Shown here: positions 47,437 to 59,016 of the stretch, piece by piece
How the letters are laid out: each line of letters starts with the position of its first letter
Numbering within the stretch: position 1 is the first letter of the stretch
Assembly (NCBI GenBank): GCA_036320915.1
Contig: JAXBDG010000013.1
Location: 1,426,001-1,490,000, forward strand
Reading direction: 5' to 3'
DNA from: Linnemannia elongata
Taxonomy: Eukaryota; Mortierellomycota; Mortierellomycetes; Mortierellales; Mortierellaceae
Length of the DNA: 64,000 nucleotides
Notes under the pieces: model-generated
The model's database searches: none
What the model was told of the DNA's origin: nothing
What the model saw: only the letters and a program-made list of their open reading frames with translations
Program-made: the position numbers and the translations under genes

Positions 47437-48696
47437 TTTTGTGAAAGTAGGTGTGTGAAGGAAGGGAAAGGCAGGAAGTGAGAGAGAGGGTAGGAGGAAT
47501 GAACTTAATGTTTTTCGCTTCTACTGTAAGGGGAGAGTACAAGTGAGAAAATAATTCAAAGGGGAAGAAGGAAGGAAAGGTTGGTGTCGGGGAGGAATGG
47601 AAGCAAGAACTGGAGGAACAAACAAATGGAGGGTAGAGAGGGTCTTTATATGAAAGAAGAAGAGTGGACAAAGAATCCTTTTGTGGAGTTCCAGGAACCA
47701 GCTTGGCTCGATTGTACATGTCTTAACATAGTACGAGAGATATAATTTTTGTTTTGTTGGGTGAATGATCTCTCTGGCGTAGATAATGATTGCTGGGTGC
47801 AGTGACCCCTGCGCTGGAATTTAAATCGGTGATCGTTTAGCTGTTGGTGGCGTCTGACTGTTGGTCAATTAGAGAAATGTTGTAGGGGAGCTAGAGACAA
47901 GAAGGAGTAAGCAGAATTAGAGCGCGTTGCCTTTCTCGGAAAACGAGTTACAAATTCTCAATGCACCGACTGAGACCTACCCCAGAGCAGTGAGCACCCT
48001 CGGAGGGAGGGAGAAGGGGACATTGAGGTGGAAAAGGGCACATACACGGTTAATTGCAAAGCAGCAATTACCGTTCTACACAGGAGGATTCAGGTCAGTC
48101 ATCAAATCTTCAATCATGTCATCGAAACAAAATACAACAATGTACCCCTCGGGTGTCGTTGTTGTTGTGTTCACTCTTGGCAAAAGAGTACAACGTCCGA
48201 GGTTCACTAAGCTTATCAATCGCCAATGATTCTATTTGGTCTTTCTCTTCTTCCTAGTCTAGGTATCATCCATCGCGCGTGAATGTCGTCTACTTTGAAG
48301 TTAACAATGTTTCTAGCTGAACGACGTTGTTGGTCCAATTGGACACTTGCGCCATGCTAGGCGTATGAAAGGATGTGCATATACAAAACACGCATACGCA
48401 TCCACGTCTACGCTATGTAGTAGGTGCAATTGAAGACAATACATGAAGCAAGAGGTGGGAGGAAGAAAAAAATAATCTCGGAAATGGCAAGTAAAGGGTC
48501 ATCGGGGGTTTAGGTTCCAAACTTAAAAACAATAAGAGATAGCTTATATCTAGCACTTGGCTATCGGATAACAGCGGGCTTGCAATGAAGAAGCCATCGT
48601 CTATTGCCATTACCGAGCCTGGCTATGCCAGGGAGGTGGAGCAGGTTGACAAAAACATTATCGCGCTCTACCGCTCCCTTAGATTGTTGCAGTTAA
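47437..48696. other. Intergenic, desaturase promoter side
   Basis: About 1.26 kb with no recognised gene. Plus-strand frames around 47927-48257 have no motif. Confidence 0.45.
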
Positions 48697-49159
48697 CTTG
48701 AGGGTGTAGAGGCACTCACCGATGTTGAGACGCAACCATTTGCTCGACTGGACAACCTCTACCGGCGGATCGGCGCTTTGACAGCGTTGCGAGAGTTGAA
48801 TCTGATCATTGTCCTCATCAACAACATCGACCACGTCGGCGAAGTAGACGTGAACCGAATGGACGATGCAATATGTTTTCCAGTCTTGCTGAATCTTGCG
48901 GACACCGAGACTGGTCGGCCAGGTTATCTTCACCATATGGCTGAATTAAGAGATCTGAGGGATTTGCGATGGTCGATCTGCGTGAATATGGCAGAGACCA
49001 ACGTGACGATGGGGTGGGCAGAGGCAATATGTATGGGTGAACTAGCCCCGACTTGAACAGGCCTGGTTCTTTGAAACCACTGATGGTGTCACCGGGCCAT
49101 TCAAGTGGCTTCAGGACCAAGGCAAGGATAGCCGCGTCGATCAATGGACCGCACGATGA
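48697..49159 (+). pseudogene. 5'-truncated, frameshifted F-box/LRR fragment
   Basis: Reads as the C-terminal part of a protein related to the gene at 10103-12025: ARLDNLYRRIGALTALRELN here against ARLEELYKRIGGLKELQNLD there, then GEVDVNRMDD against GEVDADCFDD, and GRPGYLHHM against GRPGFLQQL. Frame is lost at a C run (about 49046-49049). After a one-base shift the tail continues as PRLEQAWFFETTDG, then FKWLQDQGKD, against PRLRHACFF and FAWLVDRRRG. There is no F-box and no start. An A41 run follows 179 bp downstream. It is a degraded paralogue fragment, possibly a retrocopy. Confidence 0.75.
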
Positions 49160-49336
49160 ATGTTTTTATTTGGTTCGTTGTAGGAACTGGGTGCTTGCAA
49201 ATGATGATTAAAAGGTTGAGGTGACTGCTCAGGCACGGCTGCTAACGTGGACACGAATATGAACACAGCAATACGCAGCGCGTCCTTCTTCGCACCTAAA
49301 GCTATACCCAGTCCAGCTCAATCCAGCATACGATTC

Positions 49337-49337
<1 letters not shown>

Positions 49338-49378
<41 letters not shown>
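49338..49378. repeat. A41 homopolymer
   Basis: Longest homopolymer in the window and the only long A run on the plus strand. It lies between the F-box fragment and the SWC5 stop. Confidence 0.95.
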
Positions 49379-49380
<2 letters not shown>

Positions 49381-49423
49381 GATTTTATTTGCTCAATATA
49401 GGCAGGGCACTGTCGACTGGTCT

Positions 49424-50586
49424 CTACCGCCGCTTCTTCTTGAGCTGCTGGTATTCCTGGTCCCTCCGCTCATCGGTACGCTGCAAGAAGGCCACCTTCT
49501 CCATGTAACCATCCTTGTTATGATGCTTCAATTCATCCTCAATGCCCTCTTTGCCCACAAAGTTCTTCCAATCGAGTTTTGATTTTTCGAGCGTGTTGAG
49601 TTTGGGTGGTTTCTTGACGCCGTAGGTGGCCGCGAGTTCATCGAGGTTGGATTTCTTGCGGATGTAACGGACAGGGGCTTTTGTTTTTGTCGCAAGCTCG
49701 TCGAGGATTGAGGGGCGGGTTGTGATTTTGGGGCCTCCTGGTGCTGGATTTGATCTTGATATTGAAGATGCATCTGCGGCTTCCGAGGGTTCTGTGCTGG
49801 ATGTTGTTAATGATAATGTAGTGGTTGTAGTGTCGAGGTGTTGTGCTGTTGATAATATTGAGTCCTTTGTTATTGCTGTTGTCGTTGGTTCTCCCTTCGT
49901 TGTAGCTGATGCAGAATCAAACGAACTAGCGCCAACAGGAGCTTTGCCGCTCTTGGCTGCATACTCCTTTGCCTCTTTCGAGTCCTCGGGAACATCCTTA
50001 GTCACCGTTACCGTCTCGCCCGCAAAATCATACGTCGTCGTAATCGTCACCATCCTTCCCGACCCTCCCGCTCCTGTTGCATTATCTGATGAAGATCCAA
50101 GGACTGAAAGGTCAAGTCGCCGTGCGGAGAGTGGTGGTTTTGATGCAGGAACGTTCATCTCTGCCCAGAGGGCGTCAAGACGAGACTTCTTGTTGAGAGC
50201 TTCGGCTTGCTCCTGCGGTGTTGGGTCCTGTTGAGGTTTGGGTTTTTTGTGTGAAGAGGAGGAGGGGTCGGTGTCGGCACGCCGTTTACCGGATCGTGAT
50301 GTGGATGCTGTTGTGTCTGCGTCGTTTGTGGGATTTCCGTCATCGTCACTGCTGTCGCCCAATTCTTCTCCGTCACTCTGAAAGTCTTTCTCTATTAAAA
50401 TGGAGGGAAAAAAAGAGACATATTAGCAGATGAAAAAGTTGGTTTGTTCGAAGTAAAGTCGGAAAAGACTTTTAGTTAGTTAATACCATCGGGGGCGTAA
50501 TCCTCGTCGTCACTCTCGTCGTCCGAATCTGATTCCACCTCGTCTGGTTTTGGTGGTTTCTCTGGTACTGATTTTGGTTTTGTCAT
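49424..50586 (-). CDS. SWC5: SWR1-complex subunit Swc5 / BCNT-family protein
   Basis: Swc5 (CFDP1/Bucentaur in animals) is needed by the SWR1 remodeller to exchange H2A for H2A.Z in chromatin. Two exons, 50586-50487 and 50391-49424, join in phase to give 355 residues. The N-terminus is acidic (ESDSDDESDDEDYAPDG and DSSDDDG), as expected for the histone-contacting tail. The middle is Ser/Thr-rich and disordered. The C-terminal BCNT domain is clear: LEKSKLDWKNFVGKEGI, then DELKHHNKDGYMEKVAFLQR. The start MTKPKSVPEKP puts the acidic tail about 15 residues in. Nuclear. Confidence 0.92.
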
Positions 50587-50873
50587 TCCTGCTTTTGGCT
50601 TTGTCTTTGTTTGTTTGATGCGTGTGTGGGTGTCGTAGTCGTTTGGGTGTAATGAAGAGAGGGGGAAAAAAAGAAGGCCCGACAAAGCTGATCAATTTAT
50701 TGGTGGCTCACTTTTGACTGTGGCTTGTACTACACTCCATCCCCTCCACCCCCCGCGATTTGTTCGTTCCTGAGACCCCTTTCTTCTCCTTCTAAAACTG
50801 ATCTCTCTTCCCCTCACACATTCCTTAATTACTTCCATTCACTACCAAAACCCACCCACAGCAAAAAAGGAGA
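50587..50873. promoter_or_regulatory. Bidirectional promoter SWC5 / LYR protein
   Basis: Only 287 bp separate two divergent start codons, so both genes must draw on this interval. It is pyrimidine-rich on the LYR-gene side (CCCTCCACCCCC and CTTCTCCTTC stretches). No defined factor site was recognised. Confidence 0.5.
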
Positions 50874-51497
50874 ATGTCATCAACAAGCACGACCTCTCTA
50901 CAACAGACACAAAGGGTCTTAGGCCTCTACAGGAAGCTCCTCAAAATCGGAAAAGCCATGCCGACCGAGACCCGGCAAGCCCTCGTCCTCTCCCGCGTCA
51001 AGGGCGACTTCCGCGCCAACGCTGCCGAAAAGGACCCTCAGGAGGTTGAAGGCATGATCCAATTGGCAGAACTCCAGGTCGATAACCTTGAAGTAAGTTG
51101 GGGGGGGGTTTGCTTTTCCATACTTATTAATAAGCATTGATGGGGAAGGAGAGAAGTTGGCTCGGTTTTGACTAAAGTTATTAACGAACTCCCCCCCAAT
51201 TTCACGCGTTTTTCTGCGAATCACCGGATATAGATCCAAAGAGACCATTTGACGGAACTGTCCAAGAACCCAAACCTGATCATTCCAGTCGACATTCACA
51301 AGAACGCTAAACCAAGGATCTCGAGGTTCATGCGTGGACCGCCTTTAAGCTGGGAACGGAAAGCCGCTCAGGAAGCAAAGGATAAAGCCAAACAACAAAA
51401 ACAACAGCAGCAACCACAGGCACAGACACAAACACAGAAGGCGGACAACCCAAGACATGGATCTCCAGGACACGTTTGCAAGAACCACAAGCACTGA
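50874..51497 (+). CDS. LYR-motif (Complex1_LYR) protein
   Basis: LYR proteins are small mitochondrial adaptors that assist iron-sulphur delivery or assembly of respiratory complexes, usually with acyl carrier protein. Two exons, 50874-51092 and 51234-51497, join in phase to give 160 residues. The motif is at residues 18-20 in VLGLYRKLLKIGKAMP, followed by conserved F-x-R geometry in SRVKGDFRANAAEKDP and a helix (VEGMIQLAELQVDNLEIQRD). The C-terminal third is basic and Gln-rich (QQKQQQQPQAQTQTQ), ending in HVCKNHKH. The exact partner cannot be told from sequence. Confidence 0.85.
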
Positions 51498-52273
51498 GGA
51501 AAAGAAACATCTGTTATGATTCCGCTTCAGCTCAGGATGTATGGAACTCGCAGATTCGGCTGAGGATGCTGCGCATATCGTCATACTCATTTCTGCCAAC
51601 CTTCTCTCTGGATCATGCCGATCCAACTCGCACAGCTCCGGAATACCCGGCTCCGTTCTCAGGAGAAACAATCGTAGCGTAATGGCGGCGGGACCTTCCC
51701 GTGTAAACCAGGAATCAGGGACCAGGAACTTGACATTTCTGCAAAAGGAGCTGAAAATCTTCATTGATGCCACGACAATGCTGGCCTCACCTGTCCTATC
51801 GCATCTATCAGTCGCCCCCGATCAAGCACATCCAGGTCAGGCTGTTCAGTGGACTCGATTCGTCTGCGTTATGACTGGCGACCAAGAAATTCAGGATGTT
51901 GTGTATTAAAGACTTAATTTATTAGTGTACAAGAAGGTGTTTTCTGTTTTTTGTTGTTCAATAGCCAAGCAAAGATGCAAAGCGGAATCAAAAGACATAA
52001 AACGAGGTATTGGGGTTTGGGCTTCAAGAAATGAAGAGTAGGGAGGTGTGGCCAATAGAGGCTCAAAGAGGAGAAACAAGAAGTAATTGAGAAAGTTGAG
52101 AAAGAGGTGAAGTGATGTATAAGAGGAGTGCTTTCTAGGAAGAAAAGTACTGTACAGGAAATAAAAAAAGAGAGGCGATATGAAAGTAAGGAGAAAGAGT
52201 TTACAAAGTACAATTCGGAGGAGGAAAAAAAAAGGAAGAGTGGAGAACAGAACATAAAAGCATCAACGCTTTT
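51498..52273. other. Convergent intergenic region, LYR gene / carrier
   Basis: Contains an unassigned plus-strand frame of 122 codons (51541-51909, MELADSAEDAAHIVILIS...), 44 bp past the LYR-gene stop. No motif was recognised; it may be 3' UTR. The rest shows no gene. Confidence 0.35.
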
Positions 52274-54816
52274 CTAGATCTGTTCTTCACGTCTTGCGAT
52301 CACGCCGGTGGTTATTGAAGACGTCGATGACGACGAGGAGGACGAAGAGGAAGAAGTGCTTTCGTCCTTGGGGTGGAGGATATGGGAGGATGGTTTGCTG
52401 GCTTCAACTGGGGCCGAGCCCTCGATGAGTTGACGCTTCAACATGCCCAAGAAGACAAATGTCAGCGTGAAATGGGGTCCGATACGCATAAAATGTGTCG
52501 AGAAGCCTTTGTAGAACGCCATGGGGCCTTCGGTCGTCAGGATGTGGCGAACTGACTGCATAGTCGTCTGTGATGAAGACTGCGACGATCGGTTGTAGAG
52601 ACGGATGCGACTAAAACGGCAAAAAAAACAAAAGGTATGGTGACATTAGCCATTGGCTTGGAAAAGTGGGCTCAGTTGAAAAAGCGAAGAAAAAAATAAC
52701 ACCACGACGACTTACACAACATCCATGGGGTTCATGACGACAACACTGACAAAGGCACTGACGAGGGAGCTGACCATATCCAGCATGATGCCGTCTTCTG
52801 CACCCCAGTTGTTCCTGGCATGGTCCTTGAGGAGTGAATAGGTCGTCAAGTTGGCAGCACTTCCAAGCATTGACCGAGCGATCGAGATGACAGATCCACG
52901 GTAGAGGGTCATGGCTCCGTCGTTCACGATAATGGTCCGGAGTGCAGAGAAAGTGCCGGTGTAGGCGTATTGGTTTCCGACAGCAAGTCCTCCGGTGGAA
53001 TGCGACTGGAGTCGGGTCTTGATGAGCTCAAAGGGGTTCGCACTGATAGCTCCCATTGCACCACAGGTTGCTCCCGCAATCATCCGTTTCCATGCTGGGG
53101 CAGTGCTTGCCTCTCCGGGGTAGTTCAATGGGTGCATTGCGTTGAGGATGGGGTCGTAAAGTCCAAGCCGGAAAATGTTTTTCGACGACTCCTTGAGAAT
53201 GGCAGGGAAAAGACCCTTTTGGAGGCCACGGATTCCCTCATGTCGGAAGGTCTTTTGCAGGCAGTCAAGCGAAGATTTGTAGACCTATTGTTGATTTTAA
53301 AATGAATAGAAAGGAGGTCAGTGGGGATGAGACAGAAAAGAAGACGATGAAGGCTGTCGTTGTCTCCAAGGGATGGGATGTCATATTCCGCAGGGAATGA
53401 ATGAAGAGCGCACTCCAACAGTCTCCCTCTTTGACACCCGTGGGAGAAATACGAATGGAAAGTGGGTCCAGTCCATGTCTTTAATTCCACAAGAACGTTC
53501 AAGCATGCCTTTGGTCGTTCCTTCTCCTAACTCTCATTTTGTTGCAAGGGGGTGGCATTGTCGACAAAACTGTCTTCCGTGTGTCCGTGTGCACACAAAT
53601 AAAAAACAAAAACAAAAACAAAAACGGGTCGAGTGGGAAAGTGGAAAGTTGCAACTCCACCCGGACTCCACTTGTCCAACTCTGTTCACCTTCCTATTCG
53701 TCCTCTTCCGATCGATCCCCCAACAAAAATAATAAAAATATCTCATTTGCACGACTTGTCTATACTCAGACTACTGTCGCATTGACAAAAGGGCTGGAAG
53801 GTGCCCCGTTCCTGTTGTCCATGTTGCTGTTTGTTGTTGCTGTTATAGTTGTTGATGCTGTTGTAGATGTTGCTGTTGTAGATGTTGCTGTTGTCCCTCA
53901 TGCTGTTTCAATTGCTTTCTGTGTCTTTGTGAGACATGTTGCTGATGATATTTTTTTTGAGTTGCCACTGAAGATGTCTATGCGCGCGTAGGATATTTGT
54001 TGGCTGTTTCTGTTTGAGGGTGCATGTCGGCAGAGGGATGCAGCTGAGGGATATATTGGACAGTATAGGCAATGTTGAATGTGGTTGACATGCATTCCTT
54101 GTCCAATTGGCATGCGATTCAATAAACAAGTTCCCGATCCTTCTTAAAGTCAATACTTGTCCTGCCATGTTGTGCCGTGCCATGAGGTTGGTGGAGGTCG
54201 TGTGTGCTCCTTTGTGTATATGTGTGATGTATCCTTGTTGTTGTCCTGTCCATTGTAATTATGTGCTCACACTTCTTTTTTCCTCCTCACCCCTCACGAG
54301 GTGTTTAAAGTAAAAAAAAGTCCAAAAGGGCAAAAGAAAACAAGAAAGTGGAAACAGAACCGATCATAGTGTGTGGAAGTGCGGGGTAAAATCTCTTCCC
54401 GCGTGTTTGCTCCCCTTCTCCTCACATAACTCTCACTTTCTTTGGCTCTCACATCCATCTCTGCCTCTTGTCGTTTCTCCTTTCCATAAGAGTCACTCGA
54501 TGATTACCTTCTCGGAGACTCTGACGACTTCTTTTCCATTGCGGCCAGGTTCCCTCGTCTTGACAAACTCGCCTTGGAGCTGGAGGCGGACCTTGACGGT
54601 GTCGAAGGGGTTGGTGAAGAGGACAGCCATGGAAGGAGCCAGGGCAGAGACGGCAAAGTTCTCGAGCTGAGTCAATTCCTTCTTGACGGCGACCTTGTTC
54701 TCCAGGCCGGTGCTGGATAAAGTTGATTTGCTGTTGCTGTCGGCCAAGTCGTGCAGGTTGTCGGAGGAATTGGAGCGACCCAGCAACGGGGTACTCTTTG
54801 TGGTGAACGTATTCAT
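52274..54816 (-). CDS. Mitochondrial carrier family protein (SLC25A34/35- or Oac1-like)
   Basis: Inner-membrane solute transporter. Three exons, 54816-54508, 53284-52716 and 52610-52274, join in phase to give 404 residues. All three carrier signatures P-x-[DE]-x-x-[KR] are present: NPFDTVKVRLQLQGE, NPFELIKTRLQ and NPMDVVRIRLY, with repeat-end motifs GLQKGLFPAILKE and FYKGFSTHFMRIGPH. The first repeat's FTNP...LQLQGE pattern is like the yeast oxaloacetate carrier Oac1 and animal SLC25A34/35, so dicarboxylates or related anions are plausible substrates. It is longer than the usual 300 residues because of a 45-residue polar N-terminus and a Ser-rich C-terminal tail. The first intron is 1,223 nt, the longest in the window. 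Confidence 0.9.
53820..53897. repeat. Imperfect TGTTG minisatellite in carrier intron 1
   Basis: A degenerate array built on TGTTGCTGTTGTAGA units, with about two perfect 15-nt copies at 53855-53890. Confidence 0.75.
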
Positions 54817-56592
54817 TCCTTTGTTGGTAGGGCTGAGAGAAGGAGTTGGTAGAGTAGAGGGAGAGAGAAGGAGGTGAAGAGGGCGAGAGCGGCTGTTGAT
54901 GAGTTAAGTGACCTTGAAGTCGAGTGCTGATCAGTTGAGTGAGCTGTGGTGGTTGATGGTGTACAAGTTATTTTTCGGTTCGGCGGAATGAGAGGTTGGT
55001 CGGGGGTGGTGTTGTGTTTGTATGCAAGGAGGGTGAAGAGTTAAAGGAGCAGGAAGAATAGGAGTGGAGCGGACTGTATGGAAGTAAGTCGATGAGATGA
55101 TGGGAGTGAATGAGAGAAGGAAGAAGAAGAGAGAGAGAGAAAGAAAGAAGAGGAATGAGAACCAGGTTTTTCTTTTGAAGACAAAGAAGAGAAGGGAGTG
55201 AGAGTGAGGGGTACACCCATTTCGGGACAGGCCGAAAACTAGATTTTTTATTTTTTTATATTTTTTCAGGGACCAGGTTGTTGTGCCTGGTGTGCCTGGT
55301 TGAAGTAATCCTGACGGACATCGCTCACACGGACAGACATGCCGTTCGTCTGTTGTCCATCCGTCTATGTATGTTATTTGTTTGTTTGTTTTCTTTTTTT
55401 TTTCTTTTTTTTTTTTTTTTGCTCGCCTGAGTCACCTTACTATCCCTACTATAACGATCGATGCATCGGATTGATTACTCCACTCGCATGCCTGCCTATC
55501 TGTCTACCTTTGAGCTTTCGACTCTGCCTATGGCTGCTCCTTATGAAACCAACCAACTCGCCCTTCCATCTCCTCTCTCAAGAAAACGCACTTCGTTTTG
55601 GTTCCTTCCTACGCATTTGAAACCGTCAATCGATCCCTTTAACTCCCTAGGATACCCTCCATACCGATCACCATCGGAAAGAAATATGCGATGTTGCCCA
55701 CGGACACAAAGAGAAACGCACACAGACTGCAAAAGGGGAACTAACGGGTGGTTTTGTTTACTTTGGGCTACCAACTGCTATTTGTTTATTTATGCACTTG
55801 TATTTCGAAGGACAAGGTAATCATTGGCTGTAATGGTGTGGGGAACAAAGGAGACATGACAAAAAGATGGGATGACATCCCAGGCTACACAAGCCCGTCT
55901 TGCCAATACAACGAGGTATTTTTTTTATACTGCCGGTTGGATGTTTTAAAGGTGTGGCTACGCCCATCAAGAATACGACGAAGGGTGAGCAACTCGTGAT
56001 GACATCAAATAATAGAACCTGGAGTCCACTGCCACTGTTCCAAGAATAATCAATTGGCAGTGCTTGTTCATGAAGAAGCCCTTTCCATATGTCTGACGGA
56101 GAATATTTACATTACCCGCGTGGAGCAATTGCTCACTGGAGCAGAGTGTACATATGTGTGTATGCCACCCATCTTTCCCTTTTTGTAATGTAGTCTGAAC
56201 TGTACAAAGGCCAGTGTGGTGCTGGTGGGTGTAGTCTATCCTTTGAAGTCTGAACCCACTGGACAGAGGTGAAAGCAACCATCGATGTCATTCAGGAACC
56301 CATTCAATTTTCGCACGTGAAACCCTTTCCGTAAACTGCAGCATCCAAGGCACAGAAAAGCAGTCTCAAGTGCATCTCTCCCTCCCTCGCTCCCTTTGTC
56401 CGTCGCCCTTGAATCTGACTGGCTGGGCTATAGTAAGGTTCGCTCTTCCCCTCTCCACCTCCACGGACAACAAAATCATTCGAAATAACACCCCCTCCCT
56501 CTCTCTCTCTCCCTGCTGTCCTTTTCTTTTCCCTTTCTTCTTTTTTTCTCCATCCATCACTCTCTCCCTTACTCCCCACTCTTCAATCAACA
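54817..56592. other. Divergent intergenic region, carrier / acyl-CoA dehydrogenase
   Basis: About 1.8 kb with a purine-rich half near the carrier and a pyrimidine-rich half near the dehydrogenase. A T16 run lies at 55405-55420. A GTGATGA/CTGA pair near 55992-56095 resembles C/D snoRNA boxes but lacks a terminal stem. No gene is supported. Confidence 0.4.
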
Positions 56593-58783
56593 ATGTTCTC
56601 CGCCATCCGTCCCCGCCTCGCCTCGGTCGTCGCCAAGCCCGCCGTCTTGAACGCCGTCCGCCCCAGGTAACAACACCAACACTACCTCAAACTAAAATAA
56701 TTCACTCCCCTTCGCGACTCACCCGCGACATACAAAAGTGAACAGAGGTGAACGAGATCAACTCACCAAGGAATGACCGAACCATCAGAGAAAAAAAAAT
56801 ACACGGAACGGATCAGCTTGCATGAGAGTCAGCTCTCACAACAGGAATAAACAGTAAACAGAACAACAACAGGTGGACGCCTCTCTCTGACACACACTCT
56901 CTCACACACACAATAAGACTTTACATGGAAGAAAAGTAGACGTTGATTTCGTTGCTGAAGAGAGTAACGGAAGAGAAGAAACCTAGGAAGAAGACTACTG
57001 CAGAGATCTGACACTCCTAGCTCTTATGATCTCATAGATTCTTCTCCCAGGCTGCCGTTGCCCGCTCCAACATTGCCTCGCTCCACACCTTGACCGAGGA
57101 TGAGGCCCTCTTGAAGGAGTCCGGTAAGTTGCAACAAAAACAAGCTGTCAACTCGGACACGCTATTTACCGATGATCTAGCCATCCCTGTGTTTTAGTTC
57201 TGTTCGTCGCACTGGGTTTCTTTGTACTCATCTCAATCAACCTCTCAATCGTGAATGACTTTTTCATCAATTAGTTGCTCGCTTTGCTCAGGAGCAGGTT
57301 TTGCCCAAGGTCCAGAAGATGGACGAGACCGAGAAGCTCGATGCTGATGTCCTCAAGGGCTTGTTCGAGCAGGGTGTAAGTTTACATTTCCTTATTTTTG
57401 GATCGGGGAGCCGGGGAAATTATTTTCTTTTTTGTTTCCCACGCATATTCGCATTGAGAGAGAGACATCTGGGGAAGAGTGTGTGGCCCTGAGTATTTTA
57501 TGTTCCGACCCACGCACAAAAAAACTGACCTTTTTCCTCTCTTTTTGCACGCAATAACTAGTTGATGGGCATTGAGACCGATACCAAGTACGATGGTTCC
57601 GAGTCCTCCTTCATGTCTGCCATCTTGACCATCGAGGAGCTCGCCAAGGTCGACCCTTCCATCTCCGTTATCTGCGACGTCCAGGTACCTTCATTTTTTT
57701 GTTGTTCGTGTTTTTGCTTATTCATGCTCTCTGCATGGGCTATGTTGAAGTTAAATCAGAGTACTAACTCACACCGACATCTTATTAGAACACCTTGGTC
57801 AACACCTTGTTCCGTAAGTACGCCTCGGATGATATCAAGGAGAGATACTTGCCCCGCCTCGCCACCGACACCGTCGGATGCTTCTGCTTGTCCGAGGCCG
57901 GTTCCGGTTCTGATGCCTTTGCCCTCCAGACTCGTGCAGTCAAGGACGGCGACAACTACATCCTCAACGGCACCAAGATGTGGATCACCAACTCTGGCGA
58001 GGCCGAGATCTTCCTCGTCTTTGCCAACGTTGCCCCCGAGAAGGGTTACAAGGGCATCACTTGCTTTGTCGTCGACAAGTCGATGGGTGTCAAGGTCAAC
58101 AAGAAGGAGTCCAAGCTCGGAATCCGCGCTTCGTCGACCTGCACCCTCAACTTTGACGATATTGTTGTCCCCGCTGGCAACATCCTCGGAGAGGTCGGAA
58201 AGGGTTACAAGTATGCTATTGAGATCTTGAACGAGGGCCGTATCGGTATTGCTGCCCAGATGTTGGGTCTTGCCCAGGGTGCCTTCGATGCCACCCTCCC
58301 TTACCTCTTCCAGCGCAAGCAGTTCGGTCAGAACATTGGTTCCTTCCAGGGTATGCAGCACCAGTATGCTCAGGTTGCTATGGAGATCGAGGCTGCTCGT
58401 CTCTTGACCTACAACGCCGCTCGTCTCAAGGAGCAGGGTAAGCCTTTCGTCAAGGAGGCTGCCATGGCCAAGCTCTATGCCTCCCAGGTCGCCGAGAAGA
58501 CCGCTTCCCGCTGCATCGAGTGGGCCGGTGGAATCGGCTTCACCCGCGACTACCCCATCGAGAAGTTTTACCGTGACTGCAAGATCGGTGCCATCTACGA
58601 GGGGTAAGATCACTTTTCTTCATTCTGTTTAATCCGGTTTGATCGTAGTAGCTCCTTTTTTTGTTTGGCTTGAGGCGTATCGGCTAACCATGGATTTTCT
58701 CTTTATTTTTTCCGAACAATAGAACCAGCAACATTCAGCTCCAGACCATCGCTAAGATCCTCGAGAAGCAGTACTCTTCTTAA
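56593..58783 (+). CDS. ACADSB: Short/branched-chain acyl-CoA dehydrogenase, mitochondrial
   Basis: FAD enzyme that makes the 2,3-enoyl-CoA in mitochondrial beta-oxidation and branched-chain amino-acid breakdown, passing electrons to ETF. Six exons, 56593-56666, 57038-57123, 57275-57375, 57562-57684, 57789-58603 and 58723-58783, join in phase to give 419 residues. The N-terminus ([18 protein letters not shown]) is a clear mitochondrial leader. Family signatures: [14 protein letters not shown] (FAD/substrate loop), [29 protein letters not shown], and [20 protein letters not shown] with IYEGTSNIQ at the end, where the catalytic Glu of the short/branched-chain clade lies. Exon 2 begins at a CATAG acceptor, keeping [11 protein letters not shown] in frame; the nearer CCCAG would break it. 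Confidence 0.95.
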
Positions 58784-59016
58784 GTGTCTCTTTCTCTACC
58801 ATCTCTCCACATGTATATCCTTTAGAACGTCAATGAAAATCATTTGTTTTTTTTTTGCAAAATACCCGTTTTTATTGCTTTTCATGGTGTTGTTTTTGGG
58901 ATTATGTACACGCCGTTTTTAATGGTTTTTCTGTTTCCTTTTGTGTTAAAATGTATTGAGTGCGGAGAAAAAAGGGGAACTGCTGTTGGCATATTGAAAG
59001 AGTGGCCTTTTTTTTT

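Noticed and set aside
55985..56100. C/D-box snoRNA-like GTGATGA ... CTGA
   Set aside because: No terminal stem around the boxes and no clear D'/C' pair.
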